Assembly (NCBI RefSeq): GCF_001544295.1
Contig: NZ_BCQF01000020.1
Span: forward strand, 1-51,475
Source: Enterococcus pseudoavium NBRC 100491
GTDB lineage: Bacteria > Bacillota > Bacilli > Lactobacillales > Enterococcaceae
Direction: 5' to 3'
DNA: 51,475 nucleotides
Shown here: positions 28,311 through 37,874 of the stretch, in pieces
How positions within the stretch are numbered: the first letter of the stretch is position 1
Layout: each line of letters starts with the position of its first letter
The notes under the pieces: generated by a model
What the model saw: only the letters and a program-made list of their open reading frames with translations
Database searches by the model: none
What the model was told of the DNA's origin: nothing
Program-made: the position numbers and the translations under genes

Positions 28311-29198
28311 ATGACTGAGAGTTTACGTTTAGTTGTCATTACCGGAATGAGTGGTGCAGGAAAGACGGTTGCCATTCAAAGTTTTGAAGATATGGGGTAT
28401 TTTTGTGTAGATAATATGCCACCTGGGCTAATTCCTAAATTTTGGGAGTTGATTCGCGAATCAGGTAAAGTAACAAAGATTGCTTTGGTCGTCGATTTGC
28501 GTTCGCGGTCATTTTTTGAAGATATTCAAAAAATGCTGCTTGAAATTGAGAACACAGGTTTCATTGATACCAGTATTTTATTTTTAGATTGTTCAGACGA
28601 GGAATTGGTTTCTCGCTATAAAGAAACACGCCGGGCTCATCCCCTTGCAATGGATGGGATGATTACGGAAGGGATTCGTAAGGAACGAGCGATTTTAGAT
28701 GATCTAAAAAATCGTGCCACTCTGATGATTGATACGACAGATTTGACCCCGCGTCAATTAAGAGAAAAAATCAATCAATCCTTTAAACAAAAAGATGATG
28801 TTGGTTTTCATGTAGAAGTGGTATCTTTTGGTTTTAAATATGGCTTGCCAATTGATGCGGATATCGTGATGGATGTGCGATTCTTGCCTAATCCTCATTA
28901 TATTCCAGAATTACGCCCACAAACGGGTTTAGATAAACCGGTCTATGATTATGTCATGTCGTTTCCCGAAACAGAAAGCTTTTATACCAACTTTGTCCGT
29001 TTGTTGATGGATATTTTACCGGGCTATATAAAAGAAGGGAAAAGTTCACTTACCGTGGCCATTGGCTGTACGGGTGGGCAGCATCGCTCCGTCGCATTGA
29101 CTGAACGAGTTGGCAAAGCGCTTAAAGCCTCTGACTACAAAGTAAATATTACCCACCGTGACAAGGACAAACGCAAAGAGACGGTGAATCGCTCATGA
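28311..29198 (+). CDS. rapZ: RNase adapter/nucleotide-binding protein RapZ (YvcJ)
   Basis: This 295-residue protein has the Walker A GMSGAGKT near the start, [23 protein letters not shown] in the middle and the C-terminal signatures [10 protein letters not shown] and [11 protein letters not shown] of the RapZ/YvcJ family. In E. coli RapZ binds small RNAs and GlcNAc-6-P to control glmS; in Firmicutes YvcJ is a GTP/ATP-binding protein linked to competence and cell-wall state. The ATG at 28311 follows AAAGGAG by eight bases. It starts the conserved rapZ-yvcK-whiA unit; its stop overlaps the yvcK start. Confidence 0.95.
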   Translation: MTESLRLVVITGMSGAGKTVAIQSFEDMGYFCVDNMPPGLIPKFWELIRESGKVTKIALVVDLRSRSFFEDIQKMLLEIENTGFIDTSILFLDCSDEELVSRYKETRRAHPLAMDGMITEGIRKERAILDDLKNRATLMIDTTDLTPRQLREKINQSFKQKDDVGFHVEVVSFGFKYGLPIDADIVMDVRFLPNPHYIPELRPQTGLDKPVYDYVMSFPETESFYTNFVRLLMDILPGYIKEGKSSLTVAIGCTGGQHRSVALTERVGKALKASDYKVNITHRDKDKRKETVNRS

Positions 29199-30193
29199 AA
29201 ATGAAAACTTATCGGATCCGCAAACCTAAAATCGTTGTGATTGGCGGGGGAACGGGTCTGCCAGTTATCTTAAAAAGTTTGCGTAATCAAAGTGCTGATA
29301 TTACGGCAGTTGTGACTGTCGCAGATGATGGTGGTAGTAGTGGTGAACTACGGGATTCCATTGATATGGCACCACCAGGCGATTTAAGAAATGTGTTGGC
29401 GGCTTTATCCGATATGCCAAAGTTGTATGAAGATCTCTTTCAATATCGCTTTCATAAAGACGATAAATTTTTGGCTAATCATACAATTGGCAACATTTTA
29501 ATCGCGGCTTTGTCAGAAATGCGCAACAGTACCTATGAAGCAATTCAACTGTTGTCCAAGATGTTACACGTGGAGGGCCACATTTATCCATCTTCGGAAA
29601 CACCGCTTGTTTTACATGCTGATTTTACGGATGGAACTAGTGCCGTTGGCGAATCTAAAATTGCTTTGGATCGTAAAACGATTGAAAAAGTTTATGTTAC
29701 CGAAAAAAATGGCGATACCGCCGTCCATGCTGCCCGCAAAGTAGTCAGCGCGATTCAGGAAGCCGATATGGTGGTCTTGGGACCGGGTTCGTTGTTTACG
29801 AGTATTTTGCCGAATCTCGTAATTGAAGAGTTAGGCGAAGCGGTTCGGACGACTCCTGCTGAAGTGGTTTATATTTGTAACATTATGACGCAAAAGGGTG
29901 AAACTGAACACTTTAGTGATGCAGACCATATTCGCGTGCTACATAAACATTTAGCTAGTAAATTTATCGATACGGTCTTGGTTAATACTGAAAAAATCCC
30001 TGAAGGCTATATGGACCCTGAAGTTTATGATGAATATTTAGTTCAAGTCACCCATGATTTTAACGGTTTACGGGAAGAAGGCTGTCGTGTCGTGTCCACC
30101 GATTTCTTGAAACTAAGAGACGGCGGGGTCTTCCACGATGGCGATAAAGTGGTGGATGAATTGTTCCGAATTGTATTTGGAGCTAAAATTTAA
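29195..30193 (+). CDS. yvcK: Gluconeogenesis factor YvcK/GlmR (CofD-like)
   Basis: The 332-residue CofD-like protein shows [27 protein letters not shown] and [11 protein letters not shown], the nucleotide-sugar binding fold of YvcK. In Bacillus the protein (GlmR) binds UDP-GlcNAc and stimulates GlmS, steering carbon into peptidoglycan precursors. The ATG overlaps the rapZ stop (ATGA), with GGTGA upstream. Its presence on the same segment as glmM, glmS and cdaA is notable because these proteins are functionally connected. Confidence 0.94.
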   Translation: MKMKTYRIRKPKIVVIGGGTGLPVILKSLRNQSADITAVVTVADDGGSSGELRDSIDMAPPGDLRNVLAALSDMPKLYEDLFQYRFHKDDKFLANHTIGNILIAALSEMRNSTYEAIQLLSKMLHVEGHIYPSSETPLVLHADFTDGTSAVGESKIALDRKTIEKVYVTEKNGDTAVHAARKVVSAIQEADMVVLGPGSLFTSILPNLVIEELGEAVRTTPAEVVYICNIMTQKGETEHFSDADHIRVLHKHLASKFIDTVLVNTEKIPEGYMDPEVYDEYLVQVTHDFNGLREEGCRVVSTDFLKLRDGGVFHDGDKVVDELFRIVFGAKI

Positions 30194-30229
30194 AAAAATA
30201 TCCTATGTCGTTTTAACATAGAGTCAGGA

Positions 30230-30260
30230 GAATGGATTTTTCATTTTGAAAAATTCATTC
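30230..30260 (+). other. Hairpin in the yvcK-whiA gap
   Basis: GAATGGATTTTTC pairs with GAAAAATTCATTC (one mismatch) around a five-base loop, followed by TTT. It could be a weak terminator or a processing site that tunes whiA expression. Confidence 0.5.
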
Positions 30261-30285
30261 TTTCGTATGAAGAGGAGGGCTCGTC

Positions 30286-31221
30286 ATGTCTTTTGCAGCA
30301 GAAGTAAAAAAAGAATTAACGGGTCTGACAGTCCAAAAGAATCTTGCGCAAGCTGAGCTCGCTGCTTTGATCCGAATGAACGGTTCGCTTAGTTTGAGTA
30401 ATCATCAATTTGTTTTAAATGTCCAGACAGAAAATGCGGCGATTGCTCGCCGGATTTTTACGTTACTAAAAGAACATTATGGTGTGCGCAGTGAATTATT
30501 GGTGCGTCGGAAAATGAAATTAAAAAAGAATAATGTCTACATCGTTAGGCTGAAACAAGAAACCCAGAAAATTTTGCTTGATTTAGATATTATGGATGGG
30601 TTGATGTTCCAAGCTCATATCTCTAATGAAATTAAAAAATCAGATGAGCAGACACGGGCTTATTTACGAGGAGCCTTTTTAGCATCGGGTTCAGTTAATA
30701 ATCCGGAAACTAGTCGCTATCATTTGGAGATTTCATCGATTTATGAAGAACACAATCAAGATATTTGCGATTTATTGAATCAATTCGAGCTTAATGCGCG
30801 AACGTTGGAACGGCGCAATGGGTTTATCACCTATTTAAAAGGGGCCGAGAAAATTGCTGATTTTTTAACGTTGATTGGTGCAACGAATTCGATGTTAAAA
30901 TTTGAAGATGTACGAATCGTCCGTGATATGCGTAATTCTGTCAATCGTTTAGTGAATTGTGAGACCGCCAATATGAATAAAACGATCGATGCGGCTTCAA
31001 AACAAATTGAAAATATTCATTTTATTGAGGCGACCGTCGGACTGCAGTCTCTACCGGAAAAATTACAAGAAATTGCCGAGTTAAGAATTCAAAATCCGGA
31101 AATCAGCTTGAAAGAACTCGGGGAGATGATTCCATCCGGTGCGATTTCTAAATCAGGGATTAACCATCGCATTCGGAAAATTAATGATTTTGCTGAGAAT
31201 TTACGAAAAAAGACCGTTTGA
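30286..31221 (+). CDS. whiA: WhiA family DNA-binding regulator
   Basis: WhiA (311 residues) has an N-terminal LAGLIDADG-like fold (about residues 1-200, including [15 protein letters not shown]) and a C-terminal helix-turn-helix ([24 protein letters not shown], about 265-300). In non-sporulating Firmicutes it affects chromosome segregation and cell division. AGAGGAGG lies upstream of the ATG. It completes the rapZ-yvcK-whiA order found widely in Gram-positives. Confidence 0.95.
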   Translation: MSFAAEVKKELTGLTVQKNLAQAELAALIRMNGSLSLSNHQFVLNVQTENAAIARRIFTLLKEHYGVRSELLVRRKMKLKKNNVYIVRLKQETQKILLDLDIMDGLMFQAHISNEIKKSDEQTRAYLRGAFLASGSVNNPETSRYHLEISSIYEEHNQDICDLLNQFELNARTLERRNGFITYLKGAEKIADFLTLIGATNSMLKFEDVRIVRDMRNSVNRLVNCETANMNKTIDAASKQIENIHFIEATVGLQSLPEKLQEIAELRIQNPEISLKELGEMIPSGAISKSGINHRIRKINDFAENLRKKTV

Positions 31222-31236
31222 TTTCAAACGGTCTTT
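31209..31236. terminator. Bidirectional terminator between whiA and the thiol protein
   Basis: AAAGACCGTTTG and CAAACGGTCTTT flank an ATTT loop; the minus-strand reading is followed by six T residues and serves the convergent gene. Confidence 0.85.
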
Positions 31237-31239
31237 CGT

Positions 31240-31755
31240 TTACTCTGCAATATAGTTTTTTAATGTCACTTCATCAATCGATTCATCAAAAATATGGTCA
31301 CCTAAAATAATGGTAGGTACAAATTGGATGTTGGCTTGTTCGGCTTCGTTGCGAATTTCTCGACGTAAACTTTCGTTGTCTTGTTGGCTGAAGTGTAACG
31401 TCTTTTCAGCGTATTGAGCAACAGCTTCTAATTCTAGATCTTTCCAAGTTTCCTGAGTTGCAAAAGCCTGCTGAATTTGAATTAAGGCCTTTTTAGGATC
31501 GTCACTGATATATTCGTGCATAACATTTCCTCGCTGTAAGCTGACCTTGTCTTTATCCAACAATTTAATGATTCGTTGAAGTTGTCCTTGAGCGACTGCT
31601 TGATTCAAAGTATCATTTGTTTCTTCAAACCATTGCTTGCAATAAGGACAGCGTAAATTGATAAATTCAACGATCCGCTTGGAAGCAGTATTAGATCCGA
31701 TTTTAATGCCATTGAAGTCGTTGACTAGAGCTGGGTTGATCACCGTAATATCCAT
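31240..31755 (-). CDS. DsbA-like thioredoxin-fold protein
   Basis: A 171-residue thioredoxin-fold protein with a CPYC active site (INLRCPYCKQWFEET, about residues 35-38) and the cis-proline region VPTIILGDHIF. The helical insertion between them (about 60-135) is typical of DsbA-fold proteins. There is no signal peptide, so it probably acts in the cytoplasm as a thiol oxidoreductase or thiol-stress protein. AAAGGAC lies upstream of the ATG. It is a single gene, convergent with whiA and divergent from the PFOR gene. Confidence 0.8.
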   Translation of the reverse strand: MDITVINPALVNDFNGIKIGSNTASKRIVEFINLRCPYCKQWFEETNDTLNQAVAQGQLQRIIKLLDKDKVSLQRGNVMHEYISDDPKKALIQIQQAFATQETWKDLELEAVAQYAEKTLHFSQQDNESLRREIRNEAEQANIQFVPTIILGDHIFDESIDEVTLKNYIAE

Positions 31756-31854
31756 GAGAAAACACGTCCTTTCATTTATTAGTGTACAAGAGTTTCAAAA
31801 GAAAACAAACTTTTTTCTTTCAGAGAGTATAAGAAGTCCGATGCTTTGTTTAAA

Positions 31855-31878
31855 ATTATTACAGATTAGTTTATAATA
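31855..31878 (+). promoter_or_regulatory. Possible promoter of the PFOR gene
   Basis: -10 TATAAT at about 31872-31877 in TTTATAATAAAA, with a weak -35 TTTAAA about 17 bases upstream. The resulting transcript would carry a leader of roughly 140 bases. Confidence 0.4.
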
Positions 31879-31879
31879 A

Positions 31880-32010
31880 AAGCGTTATACTAAAGAAGAT
31901 AGACATGCGCAGCCGTTTTTTTAGTTTTAAGTAGCATAAAAACCGAAATCCGCTCGGAAGATCGACGGAGGTAGGTTGGGGTTCGGCTGTTAAGCAAATG
32001 TGACGATAAA
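31880..32010 (+). promoter_or_regulatory. Structured 5' leader of the PFOR gene
   Basis: The leader contains a long-range pair CAGCCG (31910-31915) / CGGCTG (31984-31989). Within it is a smaller hairpin, TCCG-C-TCG pairing with CGACGGA around a GAAGAT loop (about 31949-31968). Its GC content is higher than the surrounding spacer. It has no terminator and does not match TPP, T-box or other riboswitch cores that I can recall. Confidence 0.4.
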
Positions 32011-32024
32011 TAAGGAGGAGAAAT

Positions 32025-35000
32025 ATGCGTAAGACGAAAACAATGGACGGAAATACAGCTGCGGCTTATATTTCGTACGCCTTTACTGAATTAGCAGCGA
32101 TCTTTCCGATCACTCCTAGTTCTACAATGGCTGAGCTAGTTGATCAATGGGCTTCGCAAGGCAAGAAAAATATCTTTGGTCAGCCGGTCTCCATCACGGA
32201 AATGCAATCGGAAGCCGGAGCTGCCGGCGTTGTTCATGGGGCTTTGAAAACGGGCGCTTTAACGACTACTTATACAGCATCTCAGGGATTATTATTGATG
32301 ATTCCTAATATGTATAAGATTGCTGGGGAATTATTGCCAGGCGTCTTTCATGTGGCAAGTCGGGCAATTACCACAAATGCACTGAATATTTTTGGTGATC
32401 ATGGCGATGTGATGGCCGCTCGTCAAACCGGTTTTGCGATGCTTCAGGAAAGCAGTGTTCAAGAAGTGATGGATTTATCAGCGGTGGCGCATTTAGCTGC
32501 TATTGAGGGTAGTCTGCCTTTCATGAACTTTTTTGATGGCTTTCGAACAAGTCACGAGATTCAAAAAGTCGAAGTATTGGATTATGAAGAGTTAGCTCCT
32601 TTAATCAACCAGGAAAAATTAAAAGCTTTCCGTAAACGCAGTATGAATCCGAATCATCCAACGATTAGCGGAACAAATCAAAATCCTGATATTCATTTTC
32701 AACAACGAGAAACCATCAACCAGTATTACGATGAATTGCCAGCAATCGTTCAAAAGTATATGGGAGAAATTAATCAATTACGCGGAACAAACTACGATCT
32801 AGTCAATTATTACGGTGCAGAGGACGCCGAAGAAGTGATTGTAGCGATGGGTTCAGTCGCTCCGACGATTGAACAAACCGTCGATTATTTGAATGCGAAT
32901 GGTCGTAAGGTCGGCTTTTTGAATATTCATTTGTATCGTCCGTTCCCAACAGAAAACTTTTTAGAAAAACTACCAAGTACTGTCAAAGGGATTGCTGTTT
33001 TAGATCGTTCGAAAGAACCTGGTGCCGATGGAGAACCGTTATTGTTAGACGTTCAAGGTGTGATGTATGAAGCAGCTGTTCGTCCGAAAATTATTGGTGG
33101 TCGTTTTGGGTTAGGTTCAAAAGACGTTACCCCAGATCAAATCGTGGCGGTCTATGATGAACTGTTAAAAGATAAAAAAGCAGCCAAAAAACGGTTTACT
33201 ATCGGGATCGTCGATGACGTGACGAATTTGTCCTTAGAGAAAAAAGCAACCCTTGATTTGACCAATCCTAAGACTTTCCAAGCAAAATTTTGGGGCTTTG
33301 GTTCAGACGGGACAGTCGGGGCTAATAAATCAGCAATCAAAATTATCGGTGACCATACCGATAAATATGCTCAAGGCTATTTTTATTATGATTCAAAAAA
33401 ATCGGGTGGCTTAACTGTGTCTCATTTACGTTTTGGGGATACTCCGATTCGCTCGACGTATTTAGTTGAAAGTGCCGATTTTATTGCTTGTCATACACCA
33501 GCCTATATTCATACCTATGACTTGTTGAAAGGTTTGAAGCCAGGCGGGATTTTCTTAATGAATACCATGTGGAATGACGAGCAGCTGGATAAATTATTAC
33601 CGGCCAAAATGAAACGCTACATTGCTGAAAACAAGATTAAATTTTATACGATCAATGCGGCAAAATTAGCGATGGAAGTTGGATTAGGTCAACGGATTAA
33701 TACAGTGATGGAAACAGCTTTCTTTAGTTTGACGGGGATTATTCCGTTTGATGAAGTCTTGGATATTTTAAAAGAAGAGGCAGATAAAAGTTATCGTCGT
33801 AAATCTGTCGAAATTGTTGAGAAAAATATTGCTGCAATTGACCAAACGGTGGAATTATTGCATCACGTAAACGTTCCAGCAACTTGGCAAACAGTTGAGA
33901 TTCCTGAAAAAATTCGGAAGACGCCGGTTTCCCAATATGTGGAACAAATTCTTGAGCCAGTCAACTCAATGCAAGGCAATGATTTGACGGTCAACGACTT
34001 AGTTGCTAATGGGATGACTGATGGAACGATGCCAACTGGCACGGCAAAATTTGAAAAACGGGGTGTCGCATTAGAGGTTCCTCACTGGATCAGTGAACGC
34101 TGTACGATGTGTAATGAATGTTCCTTTGTCTGTCCTCATGCAGCGATTCGTCCATTTTTAGCAGATGATGAGGAATTGGAAGAAGCACCTGAAGGTTATA
34201 TCGTTCGGGAAATGCGCGGAGTAGACGGCTTGAAATACCGCATCCAAGTTTCAGTAGAAGATTGTACGGGTTGTGGCTTGTGTGTTGAGGCTTGTCCAGC
34301 AAAAGGGAAAGCTTTAGTGATGAAGCCTTACGAAGAAGAAAAGGAACAAGCCATCAATTGGGCCTTTTCAATGACCTTAAAACAAAAAGCCAACCCAGCC
34401 AAAACCAATTCAGTGATCGGTTCGCAGTTTAATAAACCATTGCTTGAATTTTCTGGCGCTTGCTCGGGCTGTGGCGAAACCCCTTATGTCAAATTGATGA
34501 CGCAAATGTTTGGTGATCGAATGATGATCGCCAATGCGACTGGCTGTTCGTCAATTTGGGGTGCAGCGGCACCAGTAAGTCCTTATACAACAAATGAACA
34601 AGGACAAGGTCCGGCTTGGTCGAATTCACTTTTTGAAGATAACGCTGAGTTTGGTTACGGGATGTTCCTAGCGAATCAAACGCGTCGTAAAGAGTTGGCA
34701 GATAAAATGAATGATGTGTTGAATCAAGTATCTGACGAATTGCGTGAGTTGATGGAAGACTGGATGGACCATATGTTCGAATCCGAAGGGACGCATCAAC
34801 GGGCGACAAAATTAACTGCAGCGCTTGAGGCAGAAGGGTTAACAGATCCTAAACTCGCTGACATTTATGAAAATCGTGACTTGTTTGTGAAGACAAGTCA
34901 ATGGATGTTTGGTGGCGATGGCTGGGCTTATGATATCGGTTATGGCGGTATCGACCATATTTTAGCCAGCGGAGCAGATGTTAATATTTTAGTTATGGAT

Positions 35001-35687
35001 AATGAAGTGTATTCTAATACTGGTGGTCAAACCTCGAAGGCTACTCCGGCTGCAGCTATTGCAAAATTCTCGGCTGGCGGAAAGTATCAATCGAAGAAAG
35101 ATTTAGGCATGATGGCGATGACTTATGGTAATGTTTACGTCGCGCAGATTGCTTCAGGTGCCAATCAAATGCAAACTATAAAAGCATTAGAAGAAGCGGA
35201 AAAATTCCCTGGACCTTCTTTGATTATTGCCTATACTCCATGCATCAACCATGGTTTACGAGGTGGTATGAGTCAAACACTGCGTGAAGCAAAAGAAGCC
35301 GTTGAATCTGGCTACTGGTCATTGTATCGTTATAATCCAGCTCAAAGAGAAAAAGGAAAAAATCCAATGACTTTGGATTATAAGAAGCCAAACTTTAATG
35401 AGATGATTGGTTTTATGAAACAACAAACCCGTTTTTCTGCTTTGGAAAGAATTCAACCAGATGATGCACAACGCTTATACCAAAAAACGGTCAATGACGC
35501 TGAAACCCGTTTTTATAACTACGCCCGGTTAGCTGGTCAGGAAGAAAAAATCCGAGCAAAATTAACCGGTGCTGATCCAGCTGAAGTGAAAACTGCTAAG
35601 CCAAAGCGTGAACGGCAAGCAGATCCAGAGGCTGAAGCACGGCGAGCAGCCCGTCGCGCCGCGCGAGCTGAAAAACGCAATAAGTAA
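32025..35687 (+). CDS. nifJ: Pyruvate:ferredoxin (flavodoxin) oxidoreductase
   Basis: The 1220-residue single-chain PFOR converts pyruvate and CoA to acetyl-CoA and CO2, passing electrons to ferredoxin or flavodoxin. Domains in order: substrate domain with PITPSSTMAELVD and YTASQGLLLMIPNMYK; CoA-binding domain (LDRSKEPGADGEPL); gamma-type domain with GFGSDGTVGANKSAIKIIG; two ferredoxin-like 4Fe-4S motifs, CTMCNECSFVCP (about 693) and CTGCGLCVEACP (about 746); and the thiamine domain with CSGCGETPY (about 812), GDGWAYDIGYGG (about 963) and YSNTGGQTSKAT (about 996). About 30 residues at the end are extremely rich in Arg, Ala and Glu and look like an added tail. AAGGAGGAG precedes the ATG. No ferredoxin or flavodoxin gene lies nearby. 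PFOR is uncommon in enterococci to my knowledge. Confidence 0.96.
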   Translation: MRKTKTMDGNTAAAYISYAFTELAAIFPITPSSTMAELVDQWASQGKKNIFGQPVSITEMQSEAGAAGVVHGALKTGALTTTYTASQGLLLMIPNMYKIAGELLPGVFHVASRAITTNALNIFGDHGDVMAARQTGFAMLQESSVQEVMDLSAVAHLAAIEGSLPFMNFFDGFRTSHEIQKVEVLDYEELAPLINQEKLKAFRKRSMNPNHPTISGTNQNPDIHFQQRETINQYYDELPAIVQKYMGEINQLRGTNYDLVNYYGAEDAEEVIVAMGSVAPTIEQTVDYLNANGRKVGFLNIHLYRPFPTENFLEKLPSTVKGIAVLDRSKEPGADGEPLLLDVQGVMYEAAVRPKIIGGRFGLGSKDVTPDQIVAVYDELLKDKKAAKKRFTIGIVDDVTNLSLEKKATLDLTNPKTFQAKFWGFGSDGTVGANKSAIKIIGDHTDKYAQGYFYYDSKKSGGLTVSHLRFGDTPIRSTYLVESADFIACHTPAYIHTYDLLKGLKPGGIFLMNTMWNDEQLDKLLPAKMKRYIAENKIKFYTINAAKLAMEVGLGQRINTVMETAFFSLTGIIPFDEVLDILKEEADKSYRRKSVEIVEKNIAAIDQTVELLHHVNVPATWQTVEIPEKIRKTPVSQYVEQILEPVNSMQGNDLTVNDLVANGMTDGTMPTGTAKFEKRGVALEVPHWISERCTMCNECSFVCPHAAIRPFLADDEELEEAPEGYIVREMRGVDGLKYRIQVSVEDCTGCGLCVEACPAKGKALVMKPYEEEKEQAINWAFSMTLKQKANPAKTNSVIGSQFNKPLLEFSGACSGCGETPYVKLMTQMFGDRMMIANATGCSSIWGAAAPVSPYTTNEQGQGPAWSNSLFEDNAEFGYGMFLANQTRRKELADKMNDVLNQVSDELRELMEDWMDHMFESEGTHQRATKLTAALEAEGLTDPKLADIYENRDLFVKTSQWMFGGDGWAYDIGYGGIDHILASGADVNILVMDNEVYSNTGGQTSKATPAAAIAKFSAGGKYQSKKDLGMMAMTYGNVYVAQIASGANQMQTIKALEEAEKFPGPSLIIAYTPCINHGLRGGMSQTLREAKEAVESGYWSLYRYNPAQREKGKNPMTLDYKKPNFNEMIGFMKQQTRFSALERIQPDDAQRLYQKTVNDAETRFYNYARLAGQEEKIRAKLTGADPAEVKTAKPKRERQADPEAEARRAARRAARAEKRNK

Positions 35688-35757
35688 TAACGGAATTTGC
35701 GTTCCATCAACCTATTAGCAATTTATTTAGCAGGTTGCGGAATAAAATGAAATAAAA

Positions 35758-35787
35758 AAGAAGAGTCTTGGCTTGCTGAGGCTCTTC
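35758..35787. terminator. Hairpin after the PFOR gene, possible terminator
   Basis: AAGAAGAG pairs with CTCTTCTT and the stem can extend inward by further pairs. On the plus strand AAATTTTA follows rather than a clean T-run, while the minus strand has a T-run; termination on the plus strand is plausible but weak. Confidence 0.5.
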
Positions 35788-35796
35788 TTAAATTTT

Positions 35797-35825
35797 ATGT
35801 CAGACCTGTACCATTGTGGTATAAT
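35797..35825 (+). promoter_or_regulatory. Promoter of cdaA-cdaR-glmM
   Basis: -10 TATAAT (35820-35825) preceded by TG (extended -10), with a partial -35 ATGTCA (35797-35802) at 17 bp. Confidence 0.65.
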
Positions 35826-35859
35826 TGTAGAGAATTTTGGATAGAAAGAGAGGTAATCT

Positions 35860-36744
35860 ATGCCTAATCGTCTAATTGAATTATTCAAACCGGAATATTG
35901 GCTTAGCTTTTTTTCTGAGAATCTTTCAACCTGGGATATTATTGTCAACTTGTTAGATATATTCGTTGTCTGGTTTTTGATTTATCGATTGTTTGAATTG
36001 GTTCGTGGAACAAAAGCGGTTCAACTACTTAAAGGTGTGGCCGTTTTCATTGGGATTAGAATTCTTGCTGAATTGATTGGCTTGCACACGCTATCGTGGT
36101 TAATGAACCAAATCATTACTTATGGTGTGATCGCAGCAATCATTATTTTCCAACCAGAGGTTCGCCGTGGCTTGGAACATTTGGGTCGCAGTTCATTCTT
36201 TAAAGCAACCAAAAAAGAAGAACGTGAAGACGAACGAATGATCTTAGCATTTGACAAAGCGATTCAGTACATGTCAAAAAGGAAAATCGGTGCTCTAGTA
36301 ACGATCCAGCGTTTCACTGGTTTAGAAGAATACATTGAAACAGGAATTGATTTGGATGCGGACATCACCGGAGAGCTGTTGATCAATATTTTTATTCCGA
36401 ATACACCGTTACATGATGGTGCCGTAATTGTTAAAAACGGGAAGATCGCAGTTGCTTCTGCTTATCTACCATTGTCAGACAGTATGTTGATTCCGAAAGA
36501 ATTCGGTACTCGCCATCGAGCGGCAGTAGGAATCAGTGAAGTAAGCGATGCGCTGACCTTTATTGTTTCAGAAGAAACAGGCGGTGTAAGTATCACGCTG
36601 AATAATGATTTTCTACATGATCTGTCACAAGAAGAGTACTTGGCTGTGATGCGTCGAGAGTTATTACCAGATGAGAAAAAAGCTGGGAAAAAGAGTCTCT
36701 TGCAAACTTTTTTTGAAGGTTTGACTAAAGGAGGCCAAAAATGA
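35860..36744 (+). CDS. cdaA: Diadenylate cyclase CdaA (DacA)
   Basis: CdaA (294 residues) has three N-terminal membrane helices (about residues 25-100) and a cytoplasmic DAC domain with the catalytic motifs LHDGAVIV and GTRHRAAVG. It makes cyclic di-AMP from two ATP molecules, a nucleotide controlling potassium and osmotic balance and linked to cell-wall metabolism. GAGAGG precedes the ATG. cdaR overlaps its stop by four bases and glmM follows, the conserved cda-glmM operon in which CdaR and GlmM modulate CdaA activity. Confidence 0.97.
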   Translation: MPNRLIELFKPEYWLSFFSENLSTWDIIVNLLDIFVVWFLIYRLFELVRGTKAVQLLKGVAVFIGIRILAELIGLHTLSWLMNQIITYGVIAAIIIFQPEVRRGLEHLGRSSFFKATKKEEREDERMILAFDKAIQYMSKRKIGALVTIQRFTGLEEYIETGIDLDADITGELLINIFIPNTPLHDGAVIVKNGKIAVASAYLPLSDSMLIPKEFGTRHRAAVGISEVSDALTFIVSEETGGVSITLNNDFLHDLSQEEYLAVMRRELLPDEKKAGKKSLLQTFFEGLTKGGQK

Positions 36745-37844
36745 GGATTAAATTTAAGAAAAGTAATTTGCCATACATGCTGATTTCTTTGCTATTTAGT
36801 TTAATTCTATTTTTCAACGTAAATAGTCAAAATTTCAGCCGATTGGTTTCTTCTGATACGAGTTACGAAGAAGTAATTCAAAATGTACCAATCAATGTTG
36901 TCTATGACTCTGATGAATATTTTGTTCATGGTTTTTCATCAAATGTCTCGGTTAAACTGAGTGGAGCCAATCGAATTCAGCTGAATCGGGAAATTGATCC
37001 GGATACACGAAATTTTAGCGTTGTAGCTGATTTGACAAATTTATCCAGTGGAACGCATGAAGTGCGCTTAAAAACCAAAAATCTAGCTAGCTCACTTTTT
37101 GCAACAATCGAACCGGATAAAGTTTCAATAACTATGGAAAAAAAAGTTAAAAAAGAATTTGAGGTTTCACCGATTTTAAGTAGTGCAACCAGCAGTAATG
37201 GGTTGAAGATTGGAGAAATGTCTGCTAAGCCAGGAAAAGTTGAGATCACAACTGGAGAAGATACGATGAAGGAAATCGATCGTGTCGTTGCATCCGTGGA
37301 TATCAGTAAACTAAAAGCGGACCAAGAAAGTATTTTAGCACCTGTCCAGGCTCTGAATGCCAATGGTGAAGCATTACCGATTCAGTCGGATCCACAAAAT
37401 GTGACGGTTAATTTTGAAATTCAAACCCCAAGCAAGGAAGTTGCACTTTATCCGATTCAAGAAGGTGAATTGCCTGAAGCGGTGGAGAGTGTCAAAATTG
37501 ACTTGAACCGTTCTAAAGCAACAATTACTGGCGGACAGTCAGTGCTTGATCAAATAGATAGCATCGGTATCCCAGTGGATGTGAGCCAAATCCAGGGAAC
37601 GGTAAAAAAACTGATCGATGTGCCTGTCTCGGGAGAATATCAAGTTAATCCTAAAACGGTGAGTGCGCAAGTAACACCGATATTTAAGAAATCACAAGAG
37701 TCACAAACAAATAGTACAAACAACGTTAGCTCGTCAACGACTGAGGACACTGGAAATTCAAGTGAAACTACAAAAGCCTCCGAAACAGAAACAAGTCAAA
37801 CAACAGAGACTGTTGAAGAGTCCTCAGTCCAATCAACGAACTAG
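36741..37844 (+). CDS. cdaR: CdaA regulator CdaR (YbbR-domain protein)
   Basis: The 367-residue protein has one N-terminal membrane anchor (about residues 12-28) and several extracellular YbbR domains (about 45-315). It ends in a low-complexity tail of about 45 residues rich in Ser, Thr and Glu. CdaR proteins bind CdaA and modulate cyclic di-AMP synthesis. AAGGAGG precedes the ATG, which overlaps the cdaA stop. The tail may reach into or contact the cell wall; its composition resembles wall-spanning linkers. Confidence 0.94.
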   Translation: MRIKFKKSNLPYMLISLLFSLILFFNVNSQNFSRLVSSDTSYEEVIQNVPINVVYDSDEYFVHGFSSNVSVKLSGANRIQLNREIDPDTRNFSVVADLTNLSSGTHEVRLKTKNLASSLFATIEPDKVSITMEKKVKKEFEVSPILSSATSSNGLKIGEMSAKPGKVEITTGEDTMKEIDRVVASVDISKLKADQESILAPVQALNANGEALPIQSDPQNVTVNFEIQTPSKEVALYPIQEGELPEAVESVKIDLNRSKATITGGQSVLDQIDSIGIPVDVSQIQGTVKKLIDVPVSGEYQVNPKTVSAQVTPIFKKSQESQTNSTNNVSSSTTEDTGNSSETTKASETETSQTTETVEESSVQSTN

Positions 37845-37874
37845 CTGAAGAGATGAAGAAGGGAATTATAATTA

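Noticed and set aside
31932-32010. Known riboswitch (TPP, T-box, ydaO-type) before the PFOR gene
   Set aside because: None of the remembered consensus blocks appears; only generic pairing is visible, so it is reported as an unassigned leader.
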